A stretch of DNA of 64,000 nucleotides from Acinetobacter calcoaceticus ANC 3811 (GTDB lineage Bacteria; Pseudomonadota; Gammaproteobacteria; Pseudomonadales; Moraxellaceae), in the NCBI RefSeq assembly GCF_000399665.1, contig NZ_KB976986.1, forward strand, positions 372,001 to 436,000, written 5' to 3'. Position 1 is the stretch's first letter; the number at the start of each line of letters is the position of its first letter. A program made the position numbers and the translations under genes. Shown here in pieces: positions 9,001 through 17,144 of this stretch. The notes below the pieces were generated by a model. The model searched no databases. It worked only from the letters and a program-made list of their open reading frames with translations, and had not been told where the DNA came from.

Positions 9001-9663
9001 ATGAGAATTTTGCTTGCAGAAGATGATCGCTCTCAAGCTGAAAGTATTCAATCATGGTTAGAGTTAGATGGTTATCAGGTCGATTGGGTCGAAAGAGGTG
9101 ATTATGCGCTTACGGCAATCGAACAGCATGACTATGACTGTATTTTACTTGATCGGGGACTGCCGCAATTAGCGGGTGAAAAAGTTCTAACAACGATCCG
9201 TTATAAACAAAAAAATGTTCCTGTTATTTTTATTACCGCACGTGACAGTATTCATGATCGAGTAGAAGGACTAGATTTAGGCGCAAATGATTATTTGGTT
9301 AAGCCTTTTAGTTTAGAAGAGTTATCTGCCCGAATTCGCGCTCAATTACGCAAACAAACTTTGAGTCAGCAATCGATTTTAACGTGGGGGGATTTGCAAC
9401 TCGACACACAAGCGAAAGTTGTATTAAACGCTGGCAAGTCTATTGATTTAACGGCAAAAGAATTTCAAATATTGCGTAAGCTGATGGTTCATCCTGAACA
9501 TATTATTACTCGTGATCAATTAGAAGAAGCGCTCTATGCATGGGGTGAAGAAATTGAAAGTAATGCGATCGAAGTATTTATTTATCAGCTTCGAAAAAAA
9601 ATCGGAAGTAGCTGCATTAAAACCATACGGGGGCTAGGCTACCGTATGGGAGATTTAAAATGA
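9001..9663 (+). CDS. qseB: OmpR/PhoB-family response regulator, QseB-like
   Basis: The 220-residue protein has a receiver domain (1-115) with acidic pocket E7-D8-D9, phosphoacceptor D51 (LLDRGLP), T79 and K101. A winged-helix DNA-binding domain covers about 125-218 (LTAKEFQILRKL ... GLGYRMG). AGGA lies upstream of the ATG. It overlaps the sensor kinase gene by ATGA (9660-9663), so the two are translationally coupled. The ygiW neighbour points to the QseBC/PmrAB branch. Target promoters are unknown; they could include ygiW, as in E. coli. Confidence 0.88.
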   Translation: MRILLAEDDRSQAESIQSWLELDGYQVDWVERGDYALTAIEQHDYDCILLDRGLPQLAGEKVLTTIRYKQKNVPVIFITARDSIHDRVEGLDLGANDYLVKPFSLEELSARIRAQLRKQTLSQQSILTWGDLQLDTQAKVVLNAGKSIDLTAKEFQILRKLMVHPEHIITRDQLEEALYAWGEEIESNAIEVFIYQLRKKIGSSCIKTIRGLGYRMGDLK

Positions 9664-11000
9664 AATCGAATCGCTCATCTTTGCAGTCGCAACTGGTTAA
9701 AACCACCATGTGGAGTAGTGTGGTGGTGGGCTTGCTGGCTTTAAGCTTACTCACCATATTTTCTGTTTATCACAACATGTCAGTGCAAGACGAAATCATG
9801 GATGAAATTTCAGATACTTTGCTGGTTTCTGATCTTTCTCAACACTCCATGAAACAGTTTGATGAGCTCAGTGACGAATTTGATATTCAATATGAATTAT
9901 TAAGCTCAGGCCAATTACTTACCCATTCTCATAGCTATCAACATGAGCTTTTTGAACAAGGAAATTTATCGGACGGTTTTTCATATTTTTGGTTTGATGG
10001 CCAATTATGGCGTAGTCTGGCTGCACAACAAGAAGACTCTCAACTTCACGTTGAAGTCTTTCAGCCAATGAGTACACGTATTGAAGAAGTACTCAAAGCA
10101 CTTGCTGGCTATAGTGGTCTTATGGTGTTGTTCTGGTTGCTGCAATGGGTCATTGTCAGTTGGCGAACAGAGCATCAACTGGCTGCGCTAAATTTACTCT
10201 CTAGACGTATTGCCCAAAAAACAGCATCAAATTTAGAACCAATCCAAGACCCAGATGTCATTACTGAAATTCAACCTGTGATTGATGCTCTAAACCAATT
10301 ACTTGCCAGATTGCAAAGGGCATTAGTCGCTGAGCAGCGTTTTACCGCAGATGCTTCCCATGAGCTACGTTCTCCTTTGTCTGCCATACAAATGCGCCTT
10401 CAGGTTTTGCAGCGTAAATATCAACACGTTCCAGAACTTCATCAGGATTTTGAGCGCATACAAGAAGACGTTTCTAGAAGTACAAAAGTACTTGAAAACT
10501 TACTGCTTCTAGCTCGCTTGGAACCCAATGAAGCAGAGCAGCCAGAACTCCCTAAAACAGTTATCGATTTAAATTATTTATTGGCTAGAGTTATTGAAAC
10601 TGTAACTTTAGATGCGCAAGCTAAACAAATGTTGATAGAGACAAATACCTTGTCGACAGAAACTAAAACCTTTGCGAATGAAGAATTACTGTTTATTGCG
10701 TTTAGAAATTTATTTGATAATGCCATTCGTTATAGCCCGACTTTAGGTTCAATTCATGTCGAGATGAGTCAGGATGAACAGCAAATTAAGGTTGCTATAG
10801 AAGACACAGGAAATGGTGTAGATGATGAGGTATTACAACGTCTAGGACAGCGTTTTTTTCGAGTATTAGGCACTCAGCAGCAAGGTTCTGGGTTGGGAAT
10901 TTCAATTACTCGAAAAATTATTGAATTGCATAATGGTGAATTGCGTTTTATGCATGCTGAACAGGGTGGCTTAAGGGTAGAGGTTAAGCTTCCATTATAA
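9660..11000 (+). CDS. qseC: Sensor histidine kinase, QseC-like
   Basis: The 446-residue membrane kinase has membrane segments at about 17-38 and 150-168 enclosing a periplasmic sensor of about 110 residues. A HAMP-like linker is followed by the H-box (DASHELRSPLSA, phosphorylated H234), the N-box (FRNLFDNAIRYSP) and the G-boxes (DTGNGV and GSGLGISI). The partner response regulator overlaps at its start. The periplasmic domain is short and rich in acidic residues. The ligand is unknown; the QseC name rests on gene order and domain layout, and PmrB-like function is an alternative. Confidence 0.85.
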   Translation: MKSNRSSLQSQLVKTTMWSSVVVGLLALSLLTIFSVYHNMSVQDEIMDEISDTLLVSDLSQHSMKQFDELSDEFDIQYELLSSGQLLTHSHSYQHELFEQGNLSDGFSYFWFDGQLWRSLAAQQEDSQLHVEVFQPMSTRIEEVLKALAGYSGLMVLFWLLQWVIVSWRTEHQLAALNLLSRRIAQKTASNLEPIQDPDVITEIQPVIDALNQLLARLQRALVAEQRFTADASHELRSPLSAIQMRLQVLQRKYQHVPELHQDFERIQEDVSRSTKVLENLLLLARLEPNEAEQPELPKTVIDLNYLLARVIETVTLDAQAKQMLIETNTLSTETKTFANEELLFIAFRNLFDNAIRYSPTLGSIHVEMSQDEQQIKVAIEDTGNGVDDEVLQRLGQRFFRVLGTQQQGSGLGISITRKIIELHNGELRFMHAEQGGLRVEVKLPL

Positions 11001-11003
11001 AAA

Positions 11004-11036
11004 ATAGCATGGTTACCCATGCTATCCATTTTTTGT
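11004..11036 (+). terminator. Intrinsic terminator after qseC
   Basis: ATAGCATGG (11004-11012) pairs with CCATGCTAT (11017-11025) around loop TTAC, followed by CCATTTTTTG. Confidence 0.85.
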
Positions 11037-11072
11037 TTTCCCACGAATATTATTGAAACGCGAGTGTATTTT

Positions 11073-11243
11073 TTATTTAGTTAAAATTAGACGATTATTG
11101 CGAGTGAGGCGTAAACGATATTCCTCGCCAGCATGCATAATGCGGATTTCACGGCCTAATGCAAAGAGGTTGTTAGAATGTAACATTGGTAAGGCATGAG
11201 CTGTTTCATTGTTACGAGTAAATAAGCTAAAAGGTGCGTTCAT
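11073..11243 (-). CDS. hemP: Hemin uptake protein HemP
   Basis: A 56-residue protein starting at ATG 11243. The longer frame running up to 11387 is unlikely because the homologous part begins here and the Fur box lies upstream of this ATG. The C-terminal half (REIRIMHAGEEYRLRLTRNN then RLILTK) is the HemP domain. HemP is a small, iron-repressed cytoplasmic protein tied to haem uptake; in some bacteria it activates haem-receptor expression. A near-consensus Fur box sits 33 bp upstream. No haem receptor gene is adjacent. Confidence 0.85.
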   Translation of the reverse strand: MNAPFSLFTRNNETAHALPMLHSNNLFALGREIRIMHAGEEYRLRLTRNNRLILTK

Positions 11244-11275
11244 TTGTTGTGCTCCGTGGTATGTTCTTGAACGAT

Positions 11276-11294
11276 TTAAATGATAATCATTATC
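11276..11294. promoter_or_regulatory. Fur box upstream of hemP
   Basis: The 19-bp site ends in TGATAATCATTATC and matches the classic Fur consensus (GATAATGATAATCATTATC) at 16 of 19 positions. It lies in the divergent region between hemP (minus) and the Nudix gene (plus), 33 bp above the hemP ATG and 86 bp above the Nudix ATG. Confidence 0.85.
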
Positions 11295-11379
11295 GAATAG
11301 ATCTGTCAATGAGATTTTAAAAAATTTATAAAATGATAAAATTTGCTTACACTTGAGAAAAGTTTTAGAGAGTATAAAA

Positions 11380-12279
11380 ATGCCCAAACCAATCGTCGAT
11401 GTCGCGATAGCAATCTTGATCCATCGCGGAAAAATATTAGTTGGATGGCGCGAAGAGCAGCAACATCAAGGTGGAAAGCATGAGTTTCCTGGAGGAAAGG
11501 TTGAGCAAGGTGAAACACCTGAAGAAGCTTGTCGCCGTGAAATCTATGAAGAAGTGGGTATTGGTTTAAAAGATTGGCATCAATTTGATTATATTCATCA
11601 TGAATATGACGACATTATTGTCAATTTACATTTATTCCATAGCTATGTGCCTGATGAACTATTAAATCTTATTCATCAACCATGGGCATGGTACACAAGT
11701 GAACAGTTACTTCACTTAAACTTTCCAAAAGCGAATAAAGACATCATAAAAAGATTGTATTGGCCTCATCTCATCAAAATTAGCAATACGTTTACACCTG
11801 TCGATAACAGTGATGCTTTATTGTATTGGCGTATAGAAGATGAATCTGACCAGCAATATGTAGAGCAATTAAGCGCATTAGATGAAAATCAGTTATCAAA
11901 CTTAATTATTAATATCGATATTTGGCAGCAGTTGAGCCCAGAGTTAAAAAAACAGATTAGGACCGTTCATTTAAAACAATCTCAGCTCATGAATTTGCAT
12001 AAAGGCGACTTAACAGTGGGTGTGCGTTATATTGCCGCTTGTCATGATGCAGTTTCTTTAAAGCAAGCTGAGCAGATTGGTTGTGATGCTGTTTTTATTA
12101 GTCCCGTAAAGCCAACAACAACTCATCCAGAAGCTGTGGCATTAGGTTGGGAACGCTTTGCCGACCTAGCTCAAAATAGCCAGATTCCAGCTTTTGCATT
12201 AGGAGGAGTGCATCCTGATGATTTAGCCACTGCACAGCAGCATGGTGCATATGGTTTAGCAGGCATTCGTAATTTCTAA
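11380..12279 (+). CDS. Nudix hydrolase (MutT-like) fused to thiamine-phosphate-synthase-like domain
   Basis: The start ATG 11380 is preferred over TTG 11353 because the MutT fold begins at once (KPIVDVAIAILIHRGKILVG). At about residues 35-60 the Nudix box is complete: GGKVEQGETPEEACRREIYE then EVG. Residues about 170-299 resemble ThiE/TenI beta-alpha barrel segments (DLTVGVRYIAACHD, QIGCDAVFISPVKPTTTHP, ALGGVHPDDLATAQQHGAYG). This fused form is known in gammaproteobacteria. Probable role: 8-oxo-dGTP sanitation; the function of the barrel domain is uncertain, since true ThiE residues for pyrophosphate binding are only partly present. Confidence 0.85.
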   Translation: MPKPIVDVAIAILIHRGKILVGWREEQQHQGGKHEFPGGKVEQGETPEEACRREIYEEVGIGLKDWHQFDYIHHEYDDIIVNLHLFHSYVPDELLNLIHQPWAWYTSEQLLHLNFPKANKDIIKRLYWPHLIKISNTFTPVDNSDALLYWRIEDESDQQYVEQLSALDENQLSNLIINIDIWQQLSPELKKQIRTVHLKQSQLMNLHKGDLTVGVRYIAACHDAVSLKQAEQIGCDAVFISPVKPTTTHPEAVALGWERFADLAQNSQIPAFALGGVHPDDLATAQQHGAYGLAGIRNF

Positions 12280-12290
12280 TAAAAAATAAA

Positions 12291-12324
12291 CAAGCATTAA
12301 AAGCTAGAGAGCTTTTAATGCTTG
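12291..12324 (-). terminator. Intrinsic terminator overlapping the lpoP stop codon
   Basis: A 15-bp perfect inverted repeat (12291-12305 and 12310-12324, loop of 4). Read on the minus strand it is followed by TTTATTTTTTATT, so it ends the lpoP transcript. The last codons of the lipoprotein form one arm. Plus-strand read-through has no U-tract. Confidence 0.85.
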
Positions 12325-12855
12325 TTGCGCTTCTTGAATAGTTTTTTGATTATTACGTTGTTGTCCAGCTTTTAAAATGGTCAACCAAAGCTGCTTTTTC
12401 ATGGCCTGACTTTGGGCAAAACTCAAACCACGTCGGGCTAAAGACTCAGCATTAGAATATTGCTGTTTATGATTTGCAGTAAGAGCAAGAAATAAATAAG
12501 TCTCAGCCGCTTGGGGCGCTAAGCGCTGTGCTTGAAGCGCATAGCTTTCAGCTTCAGACCATTGCTGGTTTTTGTAAGCCTGTTGAGTTTTTTGCATTAA
12601 GACTCTAAATGCAGGTAATTGACTTCCATCATCATTAAAGCGTTGGGGTTTCTTTTGCTGCGGAACAATTACCTGTAAATTTTTGCGTTGAATTTCAGGA
12701 TGTTCATAAGGTGTAATTTTTACACCCGATGGAGTTTCCGTATTTTTCTTCACTGGTGGAGTAGGTGTTTTCCCTTTGGAGTCCGAATGATCAGGCAAAG
12801 TTGTACAGCCGACCATAAGAACAGCACCAATATAAAAAACACCTTTCTTCAACAT
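12304..12855 (-). CDS. lpoP: TPR lipoprotein, probable PBP1b activator LpoP
   Basis: The 183-residue protein has a lipoprotein signal with lipobox LMVGC (C17). A Pro/Lys-rich linker covers about residues 20-75. Tetratricopeptide-like helices follow from about 85 to 180 (QQAYKNQQWSEAESYALQAQ and AETYLFLALTANHKQQYSNA). It lies 21 bp downstream of the PBP1b gene on the same strand. In Pseudomonas aeruginosa an outer-membrane TPR lipoprotein (LpoP) encoded beside ponB activates PBP1b, replacing enterobacterial LpoB. Layout and neighbour match, so the same job is inferred; the sequence alone shows only a TPR lipoprotein. Confidence 0.75.
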   Translation of the reverse strand: MLKKGVFYIGAVLMVGCTTLPDHSDSKGKTPTPPVKKNTETPSGVKITPYEHPEIQRKNLQVIVPQQKKPQRFNDDGSQLPAFRVLMQKTQQAYKNQQWSEAESYALQAQRLAPQAAETYLFLALTANHKQQYSNAESLARRGLSFAQSQAMKKQLWLTILKAGQQRNNQKTIQEAQQALKAL

Positions 12856-12876
12856 ATCCTAATTTCCTGTTTACGC

Positions 12877-15273
12877 TTAGTTGTTATAACTACCAGTTGA
12901 AATTACACGTGAGTTATTTGACAGATCTTGTTGCATCTGACTTTCACTATCACGAATATAGCTATCGGTATTATCCGGTTGAGAAGCTGGCGTTGTGTTA
13001 TCACTTTGTGGCGTATATGTTGGGTCAACTTGATAATAAGGCGCTCCACATGGCGTAGCACGATGCGGAATCGTGTGCGTTAGCATTGGAATATACATAG
13101 CACCATCACAAGCCTGTGCAGACAAATCACCTGATGCACGATCAATCCATTGCCACTGTACAGTGTCTGGCTGACGTATATTCACAGGAGTTTGGCGTAA
13201 CTGTTTCATCACATTAGTCCATACTGGCAATGCACCAGATGAACCTGTCAAACCAGTTACTTTATTGTCATCTAAACCTAACCATACTACAGCTACATGG
13301 TTACCCGAATAACCTGCAAACCATGAGTCACGTGTATCGTTAGTCGTACCTGATTTACCCGCCAATTTTAAAGCTGGAGATAAGCTGCTATAGGCTGAAC
13401 GACCAGTGCCCGAAGACATGACCTGTTGTAAACCATAATTCATGATATAGCCAACAGCTGGGTCAATCGTTTGTTGAACGTTCAGGCCATAACGATCAAG
13501 TAAACGACCATTCGCATCTACCACAGATCGAATTGCACGAGTTGGATATTTAAAACCACCTGTAGCGAAGTTTTCATAGATTCCGAGCACTTCCATTGGT
13601 GACATATTGACTGCCCCAAGGAAAATAGAAGGGTAGGCAGGAATCGTTGACTCAACACCAAACTTTCTTAGATTATTGGTAAATGTTGATAAACCAAATT
13701 CTTGACCCAAACGTACAGCAGAAAGGTTGTATGAGTTTGCTAATGCTTCACTCAGACTTACTACGCCATGTCCACCACCACTATAGTTTTTAGGTGTCCA
13801 GCTTTTACCGCCATCTACAGGAACACTGATTGGTGCATCTTCAATTTGGCTTGCCCAGTTATAACGTCCAGATTCAATCGCACTTAAATAAATTACAGGT
13901 TTCAATAAAGAACCGACTTGACGTTTTGCATCTAAAGCACGGTTAAAACCAGTAAAGTCTTGTGTAGAGCCAACTGCTGCAACGAGTTCACCATTTTCAG
14001 GATGGGCAATCAGTACAGCACCTTGTAGGTTTTTCAAACGTGCTGGGTTGCTGTTTGCTAAGCGGTCTACTGAAGCTTTAAACGCGTTTTGAACTTGAGT
14101 TTGAGTAATTGGGTCTAAGGTCGTAAAAATACGTAAGCCCTGATTGGTTAAATCACTTTCTTGATATTCTGTACGCAATTGACGACGCACAATATCTAAA
14201 AAGTCTGGGAACTTTGCAGGCCCTAAACTTGGTTTGCTCAATACATTTAACGGACGTGCAATTTCATCTTCATATTCGGCTTGAGTTAAATAACCCATCA
14301 CACGCATGTTATTTAACACAGTGTCGCGGCGTTTTTTTGCACCTTCAGGGTTTTTCCAGGGATTATATAAAGAAGGGCCTTGAACCAAACCTACTAAATA
14401 AGCTTGTTGTGCAACGCTAAGCTCACGTAATGGTAAACCAAAATAAAATTGTGAAGCCAAACCATAGCCATTAATTGAATAGCTACCATTTTGGCCCAGA
14501 TTCACTTCATTTAAATAGGCTTCTAAAATTTCATCTTTGCTGTAATGCAGCTCGATGAGTAAAGCCATTAATGCTTCATTGACTTTCCGTTTTAATGTGC
14601 GTTCAGGAGTGAGGTAGAAGTTTTTAACTAATTGTTGAGTCAGGGTTGAGCCACCTTGACGCTTCCCACCTGTAACATTACTAACTAATGCACGAGCTGT
14701 ACCACGAATTGAAATACCATGATGATGATAAAAATTGCGGTCTTCTGTAGAAATTAAAGCTTCAATGAGCGGTTTAGGGACATTATTCAGTTTAATCAGT
14801 ACACGGTCTTCATTGTGTTGAGGATAAATTCCTCCAATGAGTAACGGTTCTAAGCGAGCAACTCCAGTTGAAGAAGGTTTGGTACTTCGAACTTCAACAA
14901 CTTGATCATTTGCAAAACTTAACTCTAAAACTTGTTCAGGTTCAACACTGTCGCCGTAGTCAAAACCACGTGTGTGGATATACATGTTGCTGCCTTGAGC
15001 AACATAACTTCCAGACTTGTCATAATTACTTGAAGTTTTGTAACCCAATAGCTTTAATTCTTGAGTGAAATTTGCTTGAGAAATAGGCGCGTTGTTATAA
15101 ATTTCCAAAGGGCGTGCAAACACTTTGGCAGGAATATCCCACCGCTGACCTTCAAATTTTTCACGAATAATATTATCTAAACGAATCAGATAGATACTAA
15201 GAGCAATAAAAGCACCAATGATCAAAATGGAAAAGATTAGTGCAAAGAAACCGATACCACGTTCAAACTTCAT
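12877..15273 (-). CDS. mrcB: Bifunctional penicillin-binding protein 1b
   Basis: The start is set at ATG 15273 (798 aa). An upstream ATG at 15297 would add eight residues before the membrane anchor. Order: short cytoplasmic tail, one membrane helix (about 7-30), UB2H-like region, glycosyltransferase GT51 (EDRNFYHHHGISIRG near residue 177; GGSTLTQQLVKN), then transpeptidase with SLLK (S455), SYN and KSGTTND. A low-complexity Ser/Asn/Asp tail ends the protein. It polymerises and cross-links peptidoglycan at the inner membrane. The downstream TPR lipoprotein is its likely activator. Confidence 0.95.
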   Translation of the reverse strand: MKFERGIGFFALIFSILIIGAFIALSIYLIRLDNIIREKFEGQRWDIPAKVFARPLEIYNNAPISQANFTQELKLLGYKTSSNYDKSGSYVAQGSNMYIHTRGFDYGDSVEPEQVLELSFANDQVVEVRSTKPSSTGVARLEPLLIGGIYPQHNEDRVLIKLNNVPKPLIEALISTEDRNFYHHHGISIRGTARALVSNVTGGKRQGGSTLTQQLVKNFYLTPERTLKRKVNEALMALLIELHYSKDEILEAYLNEVNLGQNGSYSINGYGLASQFYFGLPLRELSVAQQAYLVGLVQGPSLYNPWKNPEGAKKRRDTVLNNMRVMGYLTQAEYEDEIARPLNVLSKPSLGPAKFPDFLDIVRRQLRTEYQESDLTNQGLRIFTTLDPITQTQVQNAFKASVDRLANSNPARLKNLQGAVLIAHPENGELVAAVGSTQDFTGFNRALDAKRQVGSLLKPVIYLSAIESGRYNWASQIEDAPISVPVDGGKSWTPKNYSGGGHGVVSLSEALANSYNLSAVRLGQEFGLSTFTNNLRKFGVESTIPAYPSIFLGAVNMSPMEVLGIYENFATGGFKYPTRAIRSVVDANGRLLDRYGLNVQQTIDPAVGYIMNYGLQQVMSSGTGRSAYSSLSPALKLAGKSGTTNDTRDSWFAGYSGNHVAVVWLGLDDNKVTGLTGSSGALPVWTNVMKQLRQTPVNIRQPDTVQWQWIDRASGDLSAQACDGAMYIPMLTHTIPHRATPCGAPYYQVDPTYTPQSDNTTPASQPDNTDSYIRDSESQMQQDLSNNSRVISTGSYNN

Positions 15274-15458
15274 AAAAATGAGATAAAACCCTAACAATGC
15301 CTGTAATGATGCGATAGCTTGTCATCAATTTGCAATGATAAAACTGTGAATAATTGGAAAAGTTAGATTGAATTTTACAGCATCTTGTAGTTATGTTTTT
15401 TTAAATTAATCGGGTTAATGTTATTATAGGCGAGTATCGCAGCGGAGCTTACTCATTC

Positions 15459-16367
15459 GTGCAAATTTCACATAAGTCCTTCAGAAACGTCGGGTTAATC
15501 GGTCGACCAGATAAATCATCAGTTGTAGAAACACTCTGTTTAATTCATGATCATTTATTGAACTTAGGTTTGAACCCCATTTTTGATCAGGAAACAGCCG
15601 AATTAGTGCCTTATGATCATGCACAGATAGTAAGCCGTCATTTATTAGGTGAAGTTGCTGATTTAGTTATTGTGGTTGGAGGCGATGGTTCTTTACTCCA
15701 TGCTGCAAGGGCTTTGGTTCGTTATAATACCCCTGTAATTGGTATCAACCGTGGGCGATTAGGTTTTTTAACTGATATCAAACCGTCAGAAGCTATTTTT
15801 AAACTGGATCAAGTGCTTCAAGGGCATTTTCAACTTGATCGCCGTTTCTTACTTGAAATGGAAGTAAGAACAAATGGCGAAGTCATTTATGATGCAATTG
15901 CTTTAAATGATGTCGTTTTGCATTCGGGTAAGTCGGTTCACATGATTGACTTTGAACTTAACATTGATGGTCAATACGTTTATCGCCAACATAGTGATGG
16001 TTTAATTGTTTCGACGCCAACTGGATCAACTGCCTATGCTTTGTCAGGCGGTGGCCCAATTTTACATCCAAGTATGGATGCGATTGCATTAGTTCCAATG
16101 CACCCTCATACCTTATCATCACGTCCTATCGTCGTCGGTGGACAAAGCGAAATTAAAATTGTTATTCGCGAAAATCGGGTGTTACCAATGGTGAGTGCAG
16201 ATGGGCAACATAGTATATCGCTCAATGTTGGAGATAGTTTACACATCCGCAAACATCCATTTAAACTAAGTTTATTGCATCCACCAGGTTATGATTTTTA
16301 TATGGCCTGCCGTACCAAACTTGGTTGGAACCAAGATTTTGAATCTTTCCAAAGAGATGAATCATGA
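15459..16367 (+). CDS. nadK: NAD kinase
   Basis: The 302-residue protein starts at GTG 15459 with GGAG about 10 bases upstream; no in-frame ATG precedes the conserved N-terminus (SHKSFRNVGLIGRP). It shows GGDGSLLHAAR at 74-84 (catalytic D76), the NRGRLGFL segment and the SDGLIVSTPTGSTAYALSGG loop that binds NAD. It phosphorylates NAD to NADP with ATP or polyphosphate. Its stop overlaps the yeaC start by ATGA. The divergent gene is mrcB. Confidence 0.96.
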   Translation: MQISHKSFRNVGLIGRPDKSSVVETLCLIHDHLLNLGLNPIFDQETAELVPYDHAQIVSRHLLGEVADLVIVVGGDGSLLHAARALVRYNTPVIGINRGRLGFLTDIKPSEAIFKLDQVLQGHFQLDRRFLLEMEVRTNGEVIYDAIALNDVVLHSGKSVHMIDFELNIDGQYVYRQHSDGLIVSTPTGSTAYALSGGGPILHPSMDAIALVPMHPHTLSSRPIVVGGQSEIKIVIRENRVLPMVSADGQHSISLNVGDSLHIRKHPFKLSLLHPPGYDFYMACRTKLGWNQDFESFQRDES

Positions 16368-16636
16368 ATATTGAACAGATGCTATCTATTTTAAACCCTG
16401 AGATTGTAGAGCGTTTAAAAACAGCAGTAGAAATTGGTAAGTGGCCAAATGGCGTTGTTTTAACAAAAGAGCAGCGTGAAACTTGTATGCAAGCTGTAAT
16501 TGCTTGGGAGTTAAAGAACTTACCAGAAGAGCAGCGTAGTGGTTATATTGACCGCGGTACAAAAGAAGAGGGTGAGGTTTGTGAAGATGATCACCACAAA
16601 CATGAGCCAGAATTTAAACCAATTCGTTTTGTTTAA
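16364..16636 (+). CDS. YeaC-like DUF1315 family protein
   Basis: A 90-residue acidic protein starting inside the nadK stop codon (ATGA overlap), so translationally coupled. The segment GKWPNGVVLTKEQRETCMQA followed by VIAWELKNLPEEQRSGYI is the DUF1315/YeaC signature. The tail has a Cys/His-containing acidic stretch (EVCEDDHHKHEPE) that might bind metal. Function is unknown; the coupling to nadK is the only hint. Confidence 0.85.
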   Translation: MNIEQMLSILNPEIVERLKTAVEIGKWPNGVVLTKEQRETCMQAVIAWELKNLPEEQRSGYIDRGTKEEGEVCEDDHHKHEPEFKPIRFV

Positions 16637-16643
16637 TTTAAGA

Positions 16644-16671
16644 AGCTCAGTGATTACTGGGCTTTTTTTAT
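16644..16671 (+). terminator. Intrinsic terminator after nadK-yeaC
   Basis: AGCTCAGT (16644-16651) and ACTGGGCT (16656-16663) pair with one G-U, loop GATT, then TTTTTTA. Confidence 0.85.
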
Positions 16672-16698
16672 GTTTATCAAAATATAATAAAGAATCCT

Positions 16699-17106
16699 AT
16701 GAAACGTTTAAAACCTGTTTGCGTACTATTATTTCTCATATTGTTTAGTGGTGCTGCATTAGCCAAACAGCCGATTGAATGTTTACTCAACGTGAAGGTT
16801 GTTGCGAGTCGGAAATACACTTCACCTCAAGCTAAATATACAAGTATAAAAAACGACGGTTATCCCATGTTATTGATTGGGATTCAGGTACTGGAGTCGC
16901 AAACAATACGAAGCTCTCAAAAGATCAAAGCACATCAATTATATTGTAAGACACTGATTGGTCAACAACGAGATGCTTATCTTTCGGGTTCCTACGATTC
17001 TAATAAGATTACAATCAAAATAGGTGATCACTTGAAACTAAGAAATATTCATTCTTCAGGTCAGGAATATCCATTTTGGCCAGATTTTTATTATGTTGAA
17101 CCTTAA
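16699..17106 (+). CDS. Uncharacterised exported protein
   Basis: A 135-residue protein with a strong signal peptide (about 1-22: KRLK, hydrophobic core, cleavage after ALA). The mature part has two cysteines (ECLLNV and LYCKTLIG), likely a disulfide, and is predicted to be mostly beta strand with basic patches. I do not recognise a family. It follows the yeaC terminator by 28 bp and faces the trpD2 gene. Base composition is like its neighbours. Confidence 0.7.
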   Translation: MKRLKPVCVLLFLILFSGAALAKQPIECLLNVKVVASRKYTSPQAKYTSIKNDGYPMLLIGIQVLESQTIRSSQKIKAHQLYCKTLIGQQRDAYLSGSYDSNKITIKIGDHLKLRNIHSSGQEYPFWPDFYYVEP

Positions 17107-17144
17107 AACCAAGGCTATCCGATATAACCTTGGTCATTCATATA

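Noticed and set aside
11244..11387. N-terminal extension of hemP up to 11387
   Set aside because: It would cross the Fur box and promoter; HemP homology starts at ATG 11243.
17111..17136. Terminator between the exported-protein gene and trpD2
   Set aside because: ACCAAGG/CCTTGGT pair is short with a 12-base loop and no T-tract; too weak to call.
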